This document shows positions 1-6,715 of a DNA stretch of 9,352 nucleotides, one piece after another; position 1 is the first letter of the stretch, and each line of letters opens with the position of its first letter. Source of the DNA: Actinobacteria bacterium UBA4719. Its GTDB lineage: Bacteria; Actinomycetota; Actinomycetes; Actinomycetales; Dermatophilaceae. Position numbers and translations under genes: made by a program. Under the pieces are notes generated by a model, which was given only the letters and a program-made list of their open reading frames with translations, had not been told where the DNA came from and ran no database searches. The stretch spans positions 1 through 9,352 of the forward strand of contig DHJN01000221.1 of assembly GCA_002404345.1 (NCBI GenBank). Direction: 5' to 3'.

Positions 1-716
1 CTCAGGACAATGCCGAGGCCCTGGGTTGCAGTGCGTGCCCAGATCCACGCGATGACTTTGGCGGTGCTGCCATCGGCGAGCTTGGCTCGCGGGTAAAGGT
101 GCCCGACTCGCTGCTTCGCTTCGTCACGCATCCATGCGCCATAACGACGCACGTCCTCGGCCAAACCCGTTGCGCGGGGCCAGTGTTGGACCGATCCGTC
201 AGCCGCGCCGGGGAACACTGGCGAGCGGCCGGCATACTTCGGTGGGATCTCGATCATGGCCTTGTTGATGAGCACCGCGACCGGGTTGAGGTCTGAGGCG
301 TGCGCCTCGAGACCTAGACGCTGAGCCTCCAGCGGGATGGACCCACCGCCGGCGAACGGGTCGAGGATTGGCGGCGGGTTGCCACCGGTCGACTTGAGGA
401 TCTCGGCGTGTGCCTGGGCGAACAGCTTCTCGTCGGTGGAGTTCTCCCACACGACGAGGCGCTCGATGAGGTCGAAGAGCCGCTTCCGCTCAGCGTCCTG
501 AGCCTCCTGCGTCGGGAACTCCTCCGGCCGCGCGGAGGGGTCGTCGACGAGCTGGGCAAAGAGCACCGCTCGGGCCGCCGCGAGGGGTCGGCGGGCCCAC
601 CACAGGTGCAAAGTTGAGGGGTGCCCATGACGGATCGATTTTTCCCGCGCGGACTCGCGGTTGATCGCCTCGAGCGGCAGCGCCACCTCGATCAGCTTGC
701 GGCGCTGCTCGGTCAT
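1..716 (-). CDS. DUF1156-type adenine-specific DNA methyltransferase, N-terminal part (gene continues past left edge)
   Basis: The frame is open from an ATG at 716 to the window edge (238 residues seen). Residues 5-50 carry the DUF1156 opening, with [18 protein letters not shown] and [19 protein letters not shown]. The SAM-binding motif I follows at 119-135 ([17 protein letters not shown]), then [12 protein letters not shown] at 141-152 and AWIWART at 223-229. The catalytic (D/N)PPY motif would lie beyond the edge and cannot be checked. Enzymes of this family are large (commonly 800-1000 residues), predicted N6-adenine DNA methylases, often found in defence islands. The start is well supported: its ATGA overlaps the Fic stop, giving a 4-nt overlap, and GGAGAG at 722-727 is a good ribosome site. 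It is therefore translationally coupled to the Fic gene. The likely role is marking self DNA for the neighbouring helicase; the target sequence is unknown. The Cys-rich zinc knuckle often found just after WART is not visible in frame. Confidence 0.87.
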   Translation of the reverse strand, partial: MTEQRRKLIEVALPLEAINRESAREKSIRHGHPSTLHLWWARRPLAAARAVLFAQLVDDPSARPEEFPTQEAQDAERKRLFDLIERLVVWENSTDEKLFAQAHAEILKSTGGNPPPILDPFAGGGSIPLEAQRLGLEAHASDLNPVAVLINKAMIEIPPKYAGRSPVFPGAADGSVQHWPRATGLAEDVRRYGAWMRDEAKQRVGHLYPRAKLADGSTAKVIAWIWARTATQGLGIVL

Positions 717-1918
717 CGAGTCTCTCCGATCTGACTGGGGTTCTTGAGTTCGCGTTGAACCGGGCTCATGCCCGCCCCCTCCACAGCAGCCATGATCCCG
801 GGCGCTATGAACCGGCGAGGACGACGGCCGAGGTCGATCTCCGTGAGCATCCCAAGGGCGACCAGCCGCTCGACGTGTTGGGTGGCCGCCCGGTGAGTCA
901 CCCCCAGGAGGTCCTTCGCGCGAGGAATCGTCATGACGGGCACGTCGAACAGGGCGTCCACGAGCTTCGCCGGCAGGGCCGAGGACTTGACGGTGGCCAC
1001 TTCATCGCGCATCTGCGATCGCAGTGCGTGTAACTGCCGCGCCCTTGCGAGGGCGTCACGCGCCTGCCGCTCCACCGCAGTCAGGAAGAAGTCGAACCAA
1101 CCTGCCCAATCGCCGGCGGTGGACACGCGGAGCAAACCTTCGTAGTACTGGTCACGTCGAGGCTCGATGTAGGCAGAGAGGTCCAGCAGCGGCGCGGGGA
1201 GCAGACCCCACTCGATCAGGAGGAGCACCACCAGCAGGCGCCCCACGCGGCCGTTCCCATCGATGAAGGGGTGGATGGCTTCGAACTGGTAATGCACCGC
1301 AGCGATGGCCAGCAAGGGTGGCAGTTCGCTTTCGGCGTGCAGAAACTTCTCGAGCCCGTCGAGACACTCCCAGAGTCGTTCGGGAGGCGGCGGGACATAG
1401 GTCGCAGTGTCGATCACTGCGCCGGGTGGGCCGATCCAGTTCTGGCTAGTTCGGAACTCACCGGGGGTGGCGTATCCGCCACGGACACCGGTCAGCAGAA
1501 TGCCATGGGCCTCCCGCAGCAGACTCAGGCTGAGGGGGAGCCTCCGATCTGGCGCCAGCACGTGATCTATGGCACGGACGTAGTTGAAGACCTCGCGGAC
1601 GTCGTTGTGCTGGTCGTCCTGTGGTTGGTCGATCTCGAACAGGACAAGGTCGGACAGGGACGCCCGGGTGCCTTCGATCCGGCTTGACAGCACGGCTTCT
1701 CGCCGCAGGAGCACTCGGGAAAGGAGATGAGGGTTCGGCAGCTCGCGGCCGGCGCCGGCGAGCTCGCCGATCGCCCGGTCAGCGGCGGACAGCTGCCGCA
1801 TGAGAGCTGAGCTCAGGGGCAGCACGGGTGGCAGGGCGGGCGGCACAAAAGCGCGGTATCCGCGTTCGGCGCGCACAACATGGTCCCGCTGCCCCACTGC
1901 GAAGTCCTCGACCAGCAC
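713..1918 (-). CDS. Fic family protein (predicted AMP-transferase), class II, with C-terminal winged helix
   Basis: The 401-residue product has the full Fic catalytic signature [12 protein letters not shown] at 216-227, with His216 as predicted base and Asn222/Arg227 as phosphate-binding positions. The beta-hairpin flap region lies near 153-164 ([12 protein letters not shown]). The N-terminal inhibitory helix motif (S/T)xxxE(G/N) is present as SSRIEG at 78-83, so this is a class II Fic whose Glu82 should hold the active site off. Residues about 316-375 resemble a winged helix ([22 protein letters not shown], then a wing with RRPRRF). Fic enzymes usually transfer AMP from ATP to a Ser/Thr/Tyr of a target protein; the target here is unknown. 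The start is GTG at 1918, chosen because GGGAGGT lies at 1927-1933 with good spacing. The gene sits 122 bp downstream of the helicase and overlaps the methyltransferase start by 4 nt. The tail could regulate its own promoter. All key residues look intact. Confidence 0.93.
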   Translation of the reverse strand: MLVEDFAVGQRDHVVRAERGYRAFVPPALPPVLPLSSALMRQLSAADRAIGELAGAGRELPNPHLLSRVLLRREAVLSSRIEGTRASLSDLVLFEIDQPQDDQHNDVREVFNYVRAIDHVLAPDRRLPLSLSLLREAHGILLTGVRGGYATPGEFRTSQNWIGPPGAVIDTATYVPPPPERLWECLDGLEKFLHAESELPPLLAIAAVHYQFEAIHPFIDGNGRVGRLLVVLLLIEWGLLPAPLLDLSAYIEPRRDQYYEGLLRVSTAGDWAGWFDFFLTAVERQARDALARARQLHALRSQMRDEVATVKSSALPAKLVDALFDVPVMTIPRAKDLLGVTHRAATQHVERLVALGMLTEIDLGRRPRRFIAPGIMAAVEGAGMSPVQRELKNPSQIGETR

Positions 1919-1926
1919 TGCTACTT

Positions 1927-1960
1927 ACCTCCCATACATCGATCATAGTGCTACTGATCA
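1927..1960 (-). promoter_or_regulatory. Candidate promoter, dyad operator and ribosome site for the Fic gene
   Basis: Reading the minus strand, TATGAT (1942-1947) is a good -10 hexamer about 24 nt upstream of the GTG start, followed by a strong GGGAGGT ribosome site (1927-1933). No good -35 box is found at 16-18 bp; the best matches are about 3 of 6, as often seen at regulated promoters. The -10 box lies inside an imperfect palindrome at 1941-1959, GATCATAGTGCTACTGATC, whose arms pair GATCATAG with CTA(C)TGATC apart from one bulged base. This stretch is clearly richer in A+T than the genes on either side. It suggests the Fic and methyltransferase genes can be transcribed apart from the helicase, perhaps under a repressor. 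The promoter itself is inferred. Confidence 0.42.
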
Positions 1961-1984
1961 ACGTTTTGAGTATCACTTCGATCG

Positions 1985-2006
1985 GCGATCGCTACGTGGG
2001 TATCAC
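1985..2006. repeat. Palindrome GCGATCGC and second copy of a GTATCAC direct repeat, Fic-helicase intergenic region
   Basis: The 122 bp between the helicase stop and the Fic start contain a perfect 8-bp palindrome GCGATCGC (1985-1992). They also hold the heptamer GTATCAC twice in the same orientation, at 1970-1976 and 2000-2006, exactly 30 bp apart (about three helical turns). Together with the dyad at 1941-1959 this makes an unusually structured short spacer. A role as protein-binding sites is possible but not shown. Confidence 0.3.
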
Positions 2007-2040
2007 GAGCATGAATGGGCGACGCAGCCTCGCACACCGG

Positions 2041-5000
2041 TCAACGTGGGGGACCGCCCTGCGCCCACGTGTTCATCCAGTTCAGGACGAGCTTGGTGAC
2101 ACGGAAGTCGTTGGTGCCGGTGCCATCGAACGCGCGAGTCAGATATCGGATCTGATCGGCATCTGGCCCTTCCGGGCTCACCTCGACCAAGGCCAGGCGA
2201 TAGTCGTCGCCGAGGTTCTTGGCCGTGAGCACCTCGTTGTGGGTGATGGTGAAGTCGTCCGCCCCAGCGATCCGGCCCTTGACCTCGATCTTGAGAACTC
2301 GGTCGTCGGGGGCGACGGAGCGAATGTCGAAGCCGGGGTTGTTGTGGGCCATTTCCTGCGGGACTCGGCCCAGCGATTGTTCTGCAGTGAGGACAGCTTC
2401 GACGGCTCGACGCTCGACGAACGTCGTGTCCCGAGCGTAGGCCGACAATGGCTCGTCACGTCGGCCGAGGAGCCGGTCGAGCAGACCCTGGGGCACCACG
2501 AGCGCGGCGCCGGCGACGGTAGGTGGACGCACTGTGAGGTGCTCGTCCGCCGCCAGATCAGAGAGCCGGCGCTCCAAACGACGTTCAAGATCCCGTGCGC
2601 GTTTGTAGGCGGTCTCCGGCCGGATCTGCAGGGTTCGGCCAGCTGCCTCCCGGTCGAGCAGCTCGGCGTGGCGGGTGTCCCAGTAGTTGATCTCGCTGGT
2701 CAGCCGGAGCTTCACCTGATCGCGGGTGCGCTCGACATTGGGGAGGACCTGGGCCCTGACCTGTTGCTCATGCTGCTGGAGGGAATGCTCGATGGCCCAG
2801 CCGACCGCGATGTCCTCCGCGCCGCGGGCGAGCCACGGATCATCGATCAAGGCGTCGACGACCTGCTCGGCCTCGGCCGGGAGTGGCTCGTAATCCAGGT
2901 AGGGCGCCGGACCCGCCTCGCGAGCATGACCGCTGGGCAGGAGCTCGACGAAGTCGAACCTCTTCGACACCGTCCGCGCCGGTTGATGCCCGTCGGCGAT
3001 CTCCTCGGTAAGCGCTACCAGCAGACGAGGCGTCTCGGCCAGGTCGTTGGGATCGACGAGGATGGCACCGTGCTTGAGGTTGGTGTGGTTCCGCTCGACG
3101 GTCAGGTCGACGACGGCGTCAAGCAGGGCGTGACCTGGGGCGACAAGGTCCGCTGGCGCCATACCGGCCATCTTGACCTTCTCCCGCTCGAAGGTGACCC
3201 GCTCGTAGGAGACGAGCACGGGAGCCGCGGCCCCGATAATGCGGTCGCGGTCGCGGATCGCACCGGGGACATGGGTCACCTGGTAGCGGCCTGCCTCACG
3301 TCGGCTGAGGCGGCCGCCGAGGCGGGCGAAAGCGTCGAGGAAGAAGGACTCAATGAAGTGCGGCTGCAGACGCCGGGCCTGAGCTTCCTCGAGGCGCCGC
3401 CGCATCTCCTCGACGTCACTGCCGCCGATAACCTGCCGGTTGAGGGCACGCTCGGCGAGGAGCTCGTCGAGTCCTTGGCCGACTGTCGCGTCGATCACGG
3501 TGTCGAGCCGGGCGCGGACCTCGGGCTGGTCGCCGTAGCGGATGGCTTCTAGGAGCAGGCTACGCAGCGGGTTGTTCTCGAAGGCGTCACCCAGAACGTC
3601 GAAAACCTTGCCGGAGTAGGCCTTTCGCTGCTGTTCGATCTTCTCCAACAAGCGCAGGAACACCTCGCCCTCGCGGGTGTCTTTCGCGACGAGGTTCCAC
3701 AGGTGGCAAACCTCGGTCTGGCCGATGCGGTGGATGCGGCCGAACCGTTGCTCGATCTTGTTCGGGTTCCACGGCAGGTCGTAGTTGACCATCAGGTGCG
3801 CCCGTTGCAGGTTCAGGCCCTCCCCCGCGGCGTCCGTGGCCACCAGTACCCTCACGTCGGTGTCCTGGGTGAACCGCTCCTGGGTCGTGCGGCGCTGTTC
3901 GCGACGGATGCCACCGTGAATCTCCACGACCGCCTCCGCGCGGCCGAGCAGCGTCCGGATGCGGTCGACGAGGTAGCTCAGCGTGTCGCGGTGCTCAGTG
4001 AAGATGATGATCTTGCGCAGGCTCCCGTCGACGTCCTGGGTGAGACTGTCGGTGGTGAGGAGGTCGCGCAACTCCGACCACTTACGGTCCGTACCGGAGT
4101 GACGGACCCGCCGAGCGATCTCTACAAGGTCTGCCAGGTCAGCGATCTCGTGGTCAAGCTCAACGACGGTACGTGCCGCGGTGGCGGCGTCTACGACGTC
4201 CTCTTCCAGCTCCTCCAGCTCGTCGCCGCTGAGGTCGTCCAGGCGATCGTCGAGACCGTCATCGTCTTCACGGCCCAGGATCACGTCCACCCGGCTCCGG
4301 AAGGAGAAGTCGTCCCGACCACCGGTAGCCATCTCACGGCGGCGCTTCTCCAGCCGGGCCTTGCGACGCTCGAGGCTCCGAAGGATCGCTTCGGGGCTGG
4401 AGGCAAGCCGGCGCTGGAGGATCGTGAGCGCGAACCCGACCGTGTTGCCGCGACGGCCCTCGCCTTCGGCCTTGAGCCGATCAGCGCGGTTCATCTCCTC
4501 CCGAACGTACTGCGTGACGGCCTCATAAAGCTCCGCCTCACCGTCGGACAGGTCATAGGGCACCGTGTAGGCACGACGCTCAGGGAAGAGCGGCCTGCCG
4601 TCCATCGTCAGCAGCTCTTCCTTGACCATTCGTCGCATGAGATCGCCGGGCTCGACCGTGTGAACACCGTCGCGATACTTGCCTTCGAATCGGTCACCAT
4701 CGAGCAGGGCCAGGAAAAGCTGGAAGTCCTCCTGCTTGCCCGAGTGGGGCGTCGCCGTCATCAGCAACAGATGACGGGTGACCCGGCCCAAGAGCTGGCC
4801 GAGTTGGTAGCGCTTGGTGAGCTTCAGCTCGTTGCCGTAGTAGTGGGCCGACATGCGGTGTGCCTCGTCCACGACGATCAGATCCCAGTCGGACTGCTCA
4901 AGCTTTTCCATCAGCTCGTCGCTGCGGGAGAGCTGGTCCATTCGGGCAATCAGGAGCGGGTGCTGGTCGAATACGTTGCCCTGGATGTTGCCGTCAATCA

Positions 5001-5601
5001 TCGACCGGGTGAGGTTCTCGAAGCGCAGGCCGAACTTGTCGTACAGCTCGTCCGACCACTGGTCGACCAGGCTGCCCGGCGCAACGATGAGGCACCTGGC
5101 AAGGTCGCCACGCAGCAGGAGCTCCTTGACATAGAGCCCACACATGATCGTCTTACCGGCGCCGGGGTCGTCGGCCAGCAGGAAACGCAGCGGGGTGCGC
5201 GGCAGCAGTTCACCGTACACAGCCTGGATCTGGTGTGGCAGCGGCTGCAGGTCGGACGTGGCGATGGCCAGCATGGGATCGAACAGCGCGGCGTAACGGA
5301 TCCGTAGGGCTTCGGCGGCAAGGCGCCACGCGTCCGCGTCGCCATCGAAGACCCGCGTGCGCCCGCTCTTGACCAAGGTCAGCCCGGCCTCTCGGTCACG
5401 ACTGAGGACGGTCTGGTCAGTCCGGCCGCTCGCCTCGCGATAGGTCAGGATCACGAAGTTGCCGCCCTGCCACTTGACGGCTACGACGTCCACAGGGAGG
5501 TTCCCGACGACACCGCTGACACTGACGCCCGGCACGAGATCCTCCAGCCGGGCACCCAGCGCGGTCTCCAGAGCCGACGGCTGATCACCTTGCTCGGTCA
5601 C
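2041..5601 (-). CDS. SNF2-like (DEAH) superfamily 2 helicase with C-terminal DUF3883 domain
   Basis: This 1186-residue predicted ATP-dependent DNA translocase has all SF2 motifs in order: LPHQ near 121 (Q-like), Walker A DDPGAGKT at 144-151, DEAH at 245-248, TATPHSGK at 282-289, FTEHRDT near 534-540, VATDAAGEGLNLQ at 587-599 and QRFGRIHRIGQ at 618-628. A very acidic linker (about 443-470, roughly half Asp/Glu) separates the two RecA lobes. After a long middle region, residues about 1060-1155 match DUF3883, with FDI (Asp1092) and IEVKGR (Glu1106-x-Lys1108), a PD-(D/E)XK-like arrangement that may bind or cut DNA. The size and layout resemble helicases of DISARM-type and DUF1156-linked loci, but assignment to DrmD specifically is not safe. 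The start is GTG at 5601, with AGGAAGGG at 5609-5616, 7 nt away. A TAGGGT at 5634-5639 is a possible -10 box. Fic and methyltransferase genes follow on the same strand. Long antisense frames here are shadows. Confidence 0.93.
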   Translation of the reverse strand: MTEQGDQPSALETALGARLEDLVPGVSVSGVVGNLPVDVVAVKWQGGNFVILTYREASGRTDQTVLSRDREAGLTLVKSGRTRVFDGDADAWRLAAEALRIRYAALFDPMLAIATSDLQPLPHQIQAVYGELLPRTPLRFLLADDPGAGKTIMCGLYVKELLLRGDLARCLIVAPGSLVDQWSDELYDKFGLRFENLTRSMIDGNIQGNVFDQHPLLIARMDQLSRSDELMEKLEQSDWDLIVVDEAHRMSAHYYGNELKLTKRYQLGQLLGRVTRHLLLMTATPHSGKQEDFQLFLALLDGDRFEGKYRDGVHTVEPGDLMRRMVKEELLTMDGRPLFPERRAYTVPYDLSDGEAELYEAVTQYVREEMNRADRLKAEGEGRRGNTVGFALTILQRRLASSPEAILRSLERRKARLEKRRREMATGGRDDFSFRSRVDVILGREDDDGLDDRLDDLSGDELEELEEDVVDAATAARTVVELDHEIADLADLVEIARRVRHSGTDRKWSELRDLLTTDSLTQDVDGSLRKIIIFTEHRDTLSYLVDRIRTLLGRAEAVVEIHGGIRREQRRTTQERFTQDTDVRVLVATDAAGEGLNLQRAHLMVNYDLPWNPNKIEQRFGRIHRIGQTEVCHLWNLVAKDTREGEVFLRLLEKIEQQRKAYSGKVFDVLGDAFENNPLRSLLLEAIRYGDQPEVRARLDTVIDATVGQGLDELLAERALNRQVIGGSDVEEMRRRLEEAQARRLQPHFIESFFLDAFARLGGRLSRREAGRYQVTHVPGAIRDRDRIIGAAAPVLVSYERVTFEREKVKMAGMAPADLVAPGHALLDAVVDLTVERNHTNLKHGAILVDPNDLAETPRLLVALTEEIADGHQPARTVSKRFDFVELLPSGHAREAGPAPYLDYEPLPAEAEQVVDALIDDPWLARGAEDIAVGWAIEHSLQQHEQQVRAQVLPNVERTRDQVKLRLTSEINYWDTRHAELLDREAAGRTLQIRPETAYKRARDLERRLERRLSDLAADEHLTVRPPTVAGAALVVPQGLLDRLLGRRDEPLSAYARDTTFVERRAVEAVLTAEQSLGRVPQEMAHNNPGFDIRSVAPDDRVLKIEVKGRIAGADDFTITHNEVLTAKNLGDDYRLALVEVSPEGPDADQIRYLTRAFDGTGTNDFRVTKLVLNWMNTWAQGGPPR
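2044..2070 (-). other. Stem-loop at the helicase stop codon
   Basis: ACGTGGG (2044-2050) and CCCACGT (2064-2070) form a perfect 7-bp stem with a 13-nt GC-rich loop. The stem covers the last codons of the helicase and ends next to its TGA. There is no U-tract, so it is not a standard intrinsic terminator. It could slow ribosomes, protect the 3' end of the message or reduce read-through into the Fic gene. It could also be chance in GC-rich coding DNA. Confidence 0.3.
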
Positions 5602-5687
5602 CAGGCGGCCCTTCCTGCAGTTGTCACGTTCCGACCCTACTTGAGACCCCCGACGCTCTGGCTGGTTCTGCCAACGCCAGAAACCAT

Positions 5688-5701
5688 TGAAGGCCCCTTC
5701 A
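5688..5701 (-). terminator. Weak hairpin just after the 73-residue gene
   Basis: TGAAGG and CCTTCA arms (5688-5693 and 5696-5701) begin 2 nt beyond the stop of the small gene at 5704. In RNA this gives at most a 5-bp stem with a 4-nt loop, followed on the minus strand by ATGGTTTC. It is short for a terminator and lacks a real U-tract, so it would at most attenuate transcription between the small gene and the helicase. Confidence 0.22.
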
Positions 5702-5703
5702 CT

Positions 5704-5925
5704 TCACCAGAGGGACTCAACGACCGTTGGCAGGTGGCCGAGACCCGCGTCGGTCTCGATGAGTCCGCGATCCTGCAGGTCGGCTGCGAACTCCTGGGTG
5801 ACGCGGTAGCCCCATCCCAGCCGTACAGCCATGTCGAGGATGAGCACGTCAGCGTCTGGGGTCTGGGCCAGCTGTGCTCGGACGGTGAAGAAGTTGGCAA
5901 CAAGCTGGTGGTTCAACGGCGTCAT
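5704..5925 (-). CDS. Small hypothetical protein, 73 residues, possible winged-helix DNA-binding protein
   Basis: The frame is open to 6042, but ATG at 5925 is the likely start: AAGGGA lies about 7 nt upstream, and the residues before it are low-quality and Arg/Ser-rich. The 73-residue product has no signal peptide or membrane segment. Residues 27-57 (VLILDMAVRLGWGYRVTQEF, then AADLQDRGLIE) fit helix-turn-helix-wing spacing as in small transcription factors: hydrophobic helix, LG turn, recognition-like helix, then GLIE leading to a strand. This is a resemblance, not a recognised family. The gene is 102 bp upstream of the helicase on the same strand, and a 16-bp inverted repeat (5951-5966) lies 25 bp before its start. 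A role as a local repressor of the defence genes is plausible. I do not recognise a close homologue. Confidence 0.55.
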   Translation of the reverse strand: MTPLNHQLVANFFTVRAQLAQTPDADVLILDMAVRLGWGYRVTQEFAADLQDRGLIETDAGLGHLPTVVESLW

Positions 5926-5950
5926 GGTCGTTCCCTTCGTGTCGCGCTCG

Positions 5951-5966
5951 CCCTGAGCACTCAGGG
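5951..5966. promoter_or_regulatory. Perfect inverted repeat (candidate operator) upstream of the 73-residue gene
   Basis: CCCTGAGCACTCAGGG has 7-bp perfect arms around a 2-nt centre. It lies in the 158-bp spacer between the two small genes, 25 bp upstream of the ATG at 5925. The 2-nt centre is too tight for a good RNA hairpin but suits a dimeric DNA-binding protein. An operator for one of the two small possible DNA-binding proteins is the simplest reading; this is inferred from position and symmetry. Confidence 0.42.
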
Positions 5967-6066
5967 ATCTCCTTCGGCATGACGCGCCGTTATCCGCGTC
6001 AGCACTCAACCAGCGACCGATCATGTGTTCCCGGAGCGGCACGATTCAGAACCGCAGGCCGCCCGG

Positions 6067-6079
6067 CGGCGCTTCGCCG
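6067..6079 (-). terminator. Short GC hairpin after the 105-residue gene
   Basis: CGGCG and CGCCG arms around CTT (6067-6079) start 4 nt past the stop of the 105-residue gene. The stem is 5 bp of pure G:C with a 3-nt loop and no U-tract. Some actinobacterial terminators look like this, but such hairpins are also common by chance at this base composition. Confidence 0.22.
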
Positions 6080-6083
6080 TCGA

Positions 6084-6401
6084 TCAAGACGTGACTCCGT
6101 CCGCCCCTTTGCCCGACACGAGACGGCGCAGCCGTGTCGCCTCACGCACGGTGATCTCATCCCCGCACCACTCGACCGCGTCGCGCGCCGACAGCCCTTC
6201 ATCCTCGGTCATCTCCCGCAATGCCTCCCCCATCCGGCCGTCAGCGTCGGCCACTGCAGCATCTCGCTCACGCACTGCGACTAGGATCCGCACCGCCAGA
6301 CCCTCCAGCCGCTTCTCCCGCTCAGCACGCTCCCGACGCCGCTTCGACTGCGCATCCAGCGCCGCCCGGCGAGCGTCCTGCCTGATCGACTGCTGACCCA
6401 T
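6084..6401 (-). CDS. Hypothetical basic protein, 105 residues, possible DNA-binding
   Basis: The frame extends upstream to 6689, but the ATG at 6401 is favoured by a strong GAGGAAGG ribosome site 8 nt away. The product opens MGQQSIRQDARRAALDAQ, followed by a very basic Arg/Glu-rich helix (about residues 7-35, RRRERAEREKR) that could be a short coiled coil. A second helical part carries the sequence MTEDEGLSARDAVEWCGDEI and then TVREATRLRRL (64-94), which has helix-turn-helix-like spacing. The overall pattern resembles small uncharacterised proteins I associate with actinobacterial accessory regions; this is from memory and not verified. There is no signal peptide or membrane segment. It is the first of five colinear minus-strand genes and may act as a local regulator or nucleoid-type protein. 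No enzymatic motif is seen. Confidence 0.65.
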   Translation of the reverse strand: MGQQSIRQDARRAALDAQSKRRRERAEREKRLEGLAVRILVAVRERDAAVADADGRMGEALREMTEDEGLSARDAVEWCGDEITVREATRLRRLVSGKGADGVTS

Positions 6402-6715
6402 CACGTCACCCTTCCTCGATCCGAACCGTTGCACATCCCTAAGACGGACCGACCAATGCCAGCGGTCACCAAACCCCAACGGCCTCACCACCAACGCACC
6501 CCCATGAAACAGCCGAACCCGATGTGCCACACACCTCTTTGCCTCGAGCATGCCGGGATGCTCGCGCCTGCAGGTCCATCCTGTGGTGGCCGGAGCAAGC
6601 GGACGGGGGTAACCCTCGCGCCAATGCTCGTTCTGGAACACCGGAGGAAGGCGGAACGCACCATCCCCGGTTTCCGACTCAGTGTCCACCAGGAACCCGT
6701 CGATACCATGAAGGC
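6402..6715. other. Gene-poor intergenic boundary region with one clean hairpin
   Basis: These 314 bp separate the minus-strand cluster from the plus-strand genes. The frames crossing it are low-complexity and lack good ribosome sites, so I call no gene. At 6545-6564 CGAGCAT and ATGCTCG form a perfect 7-bp stem with a 6-nt loop (GCCGGG); with no following T-run on either strand it could be an operator or a bidirectional terminator. The minus-strand promoter for the 105-residue gene should lie within about 100 bp of 6401, but no convincing -35/-10 pair was found. No tRNA, attachment repeat or insertion-sequence end is visible. Confidence 0.45.

Noticed and set aside
1828..3552. 574-residue open frame on the plus strand
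   Set aside because: It is the antisense shadow of the helicase and Fic 5' region. High-GC coding DNA often leaves the opposite strand open, and the product matches no family, while the minus-strand helicase has every SF2 motif.
3703..5307. 534-residue open frame on the plus strand
   Set aside because: Antisense shadow of the helicase motor domain, with no recognisable domain and no ribosome site decisive for it.
2041..5601. Naming the helicase drmD and the locus DISARM
   Set aside because: The size and helicase type fit, but drmA, drmB and drmC are not in the window and the methylase is of DUF1156 type, so the specific name is not supported.
6084..6689. Long 201-residue version of the small basic protein
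   Set aside because: The first 96 residues are low-complexity without family character, and the strong ribosome site GAGGAAGG points to the internal ATG at 6401.
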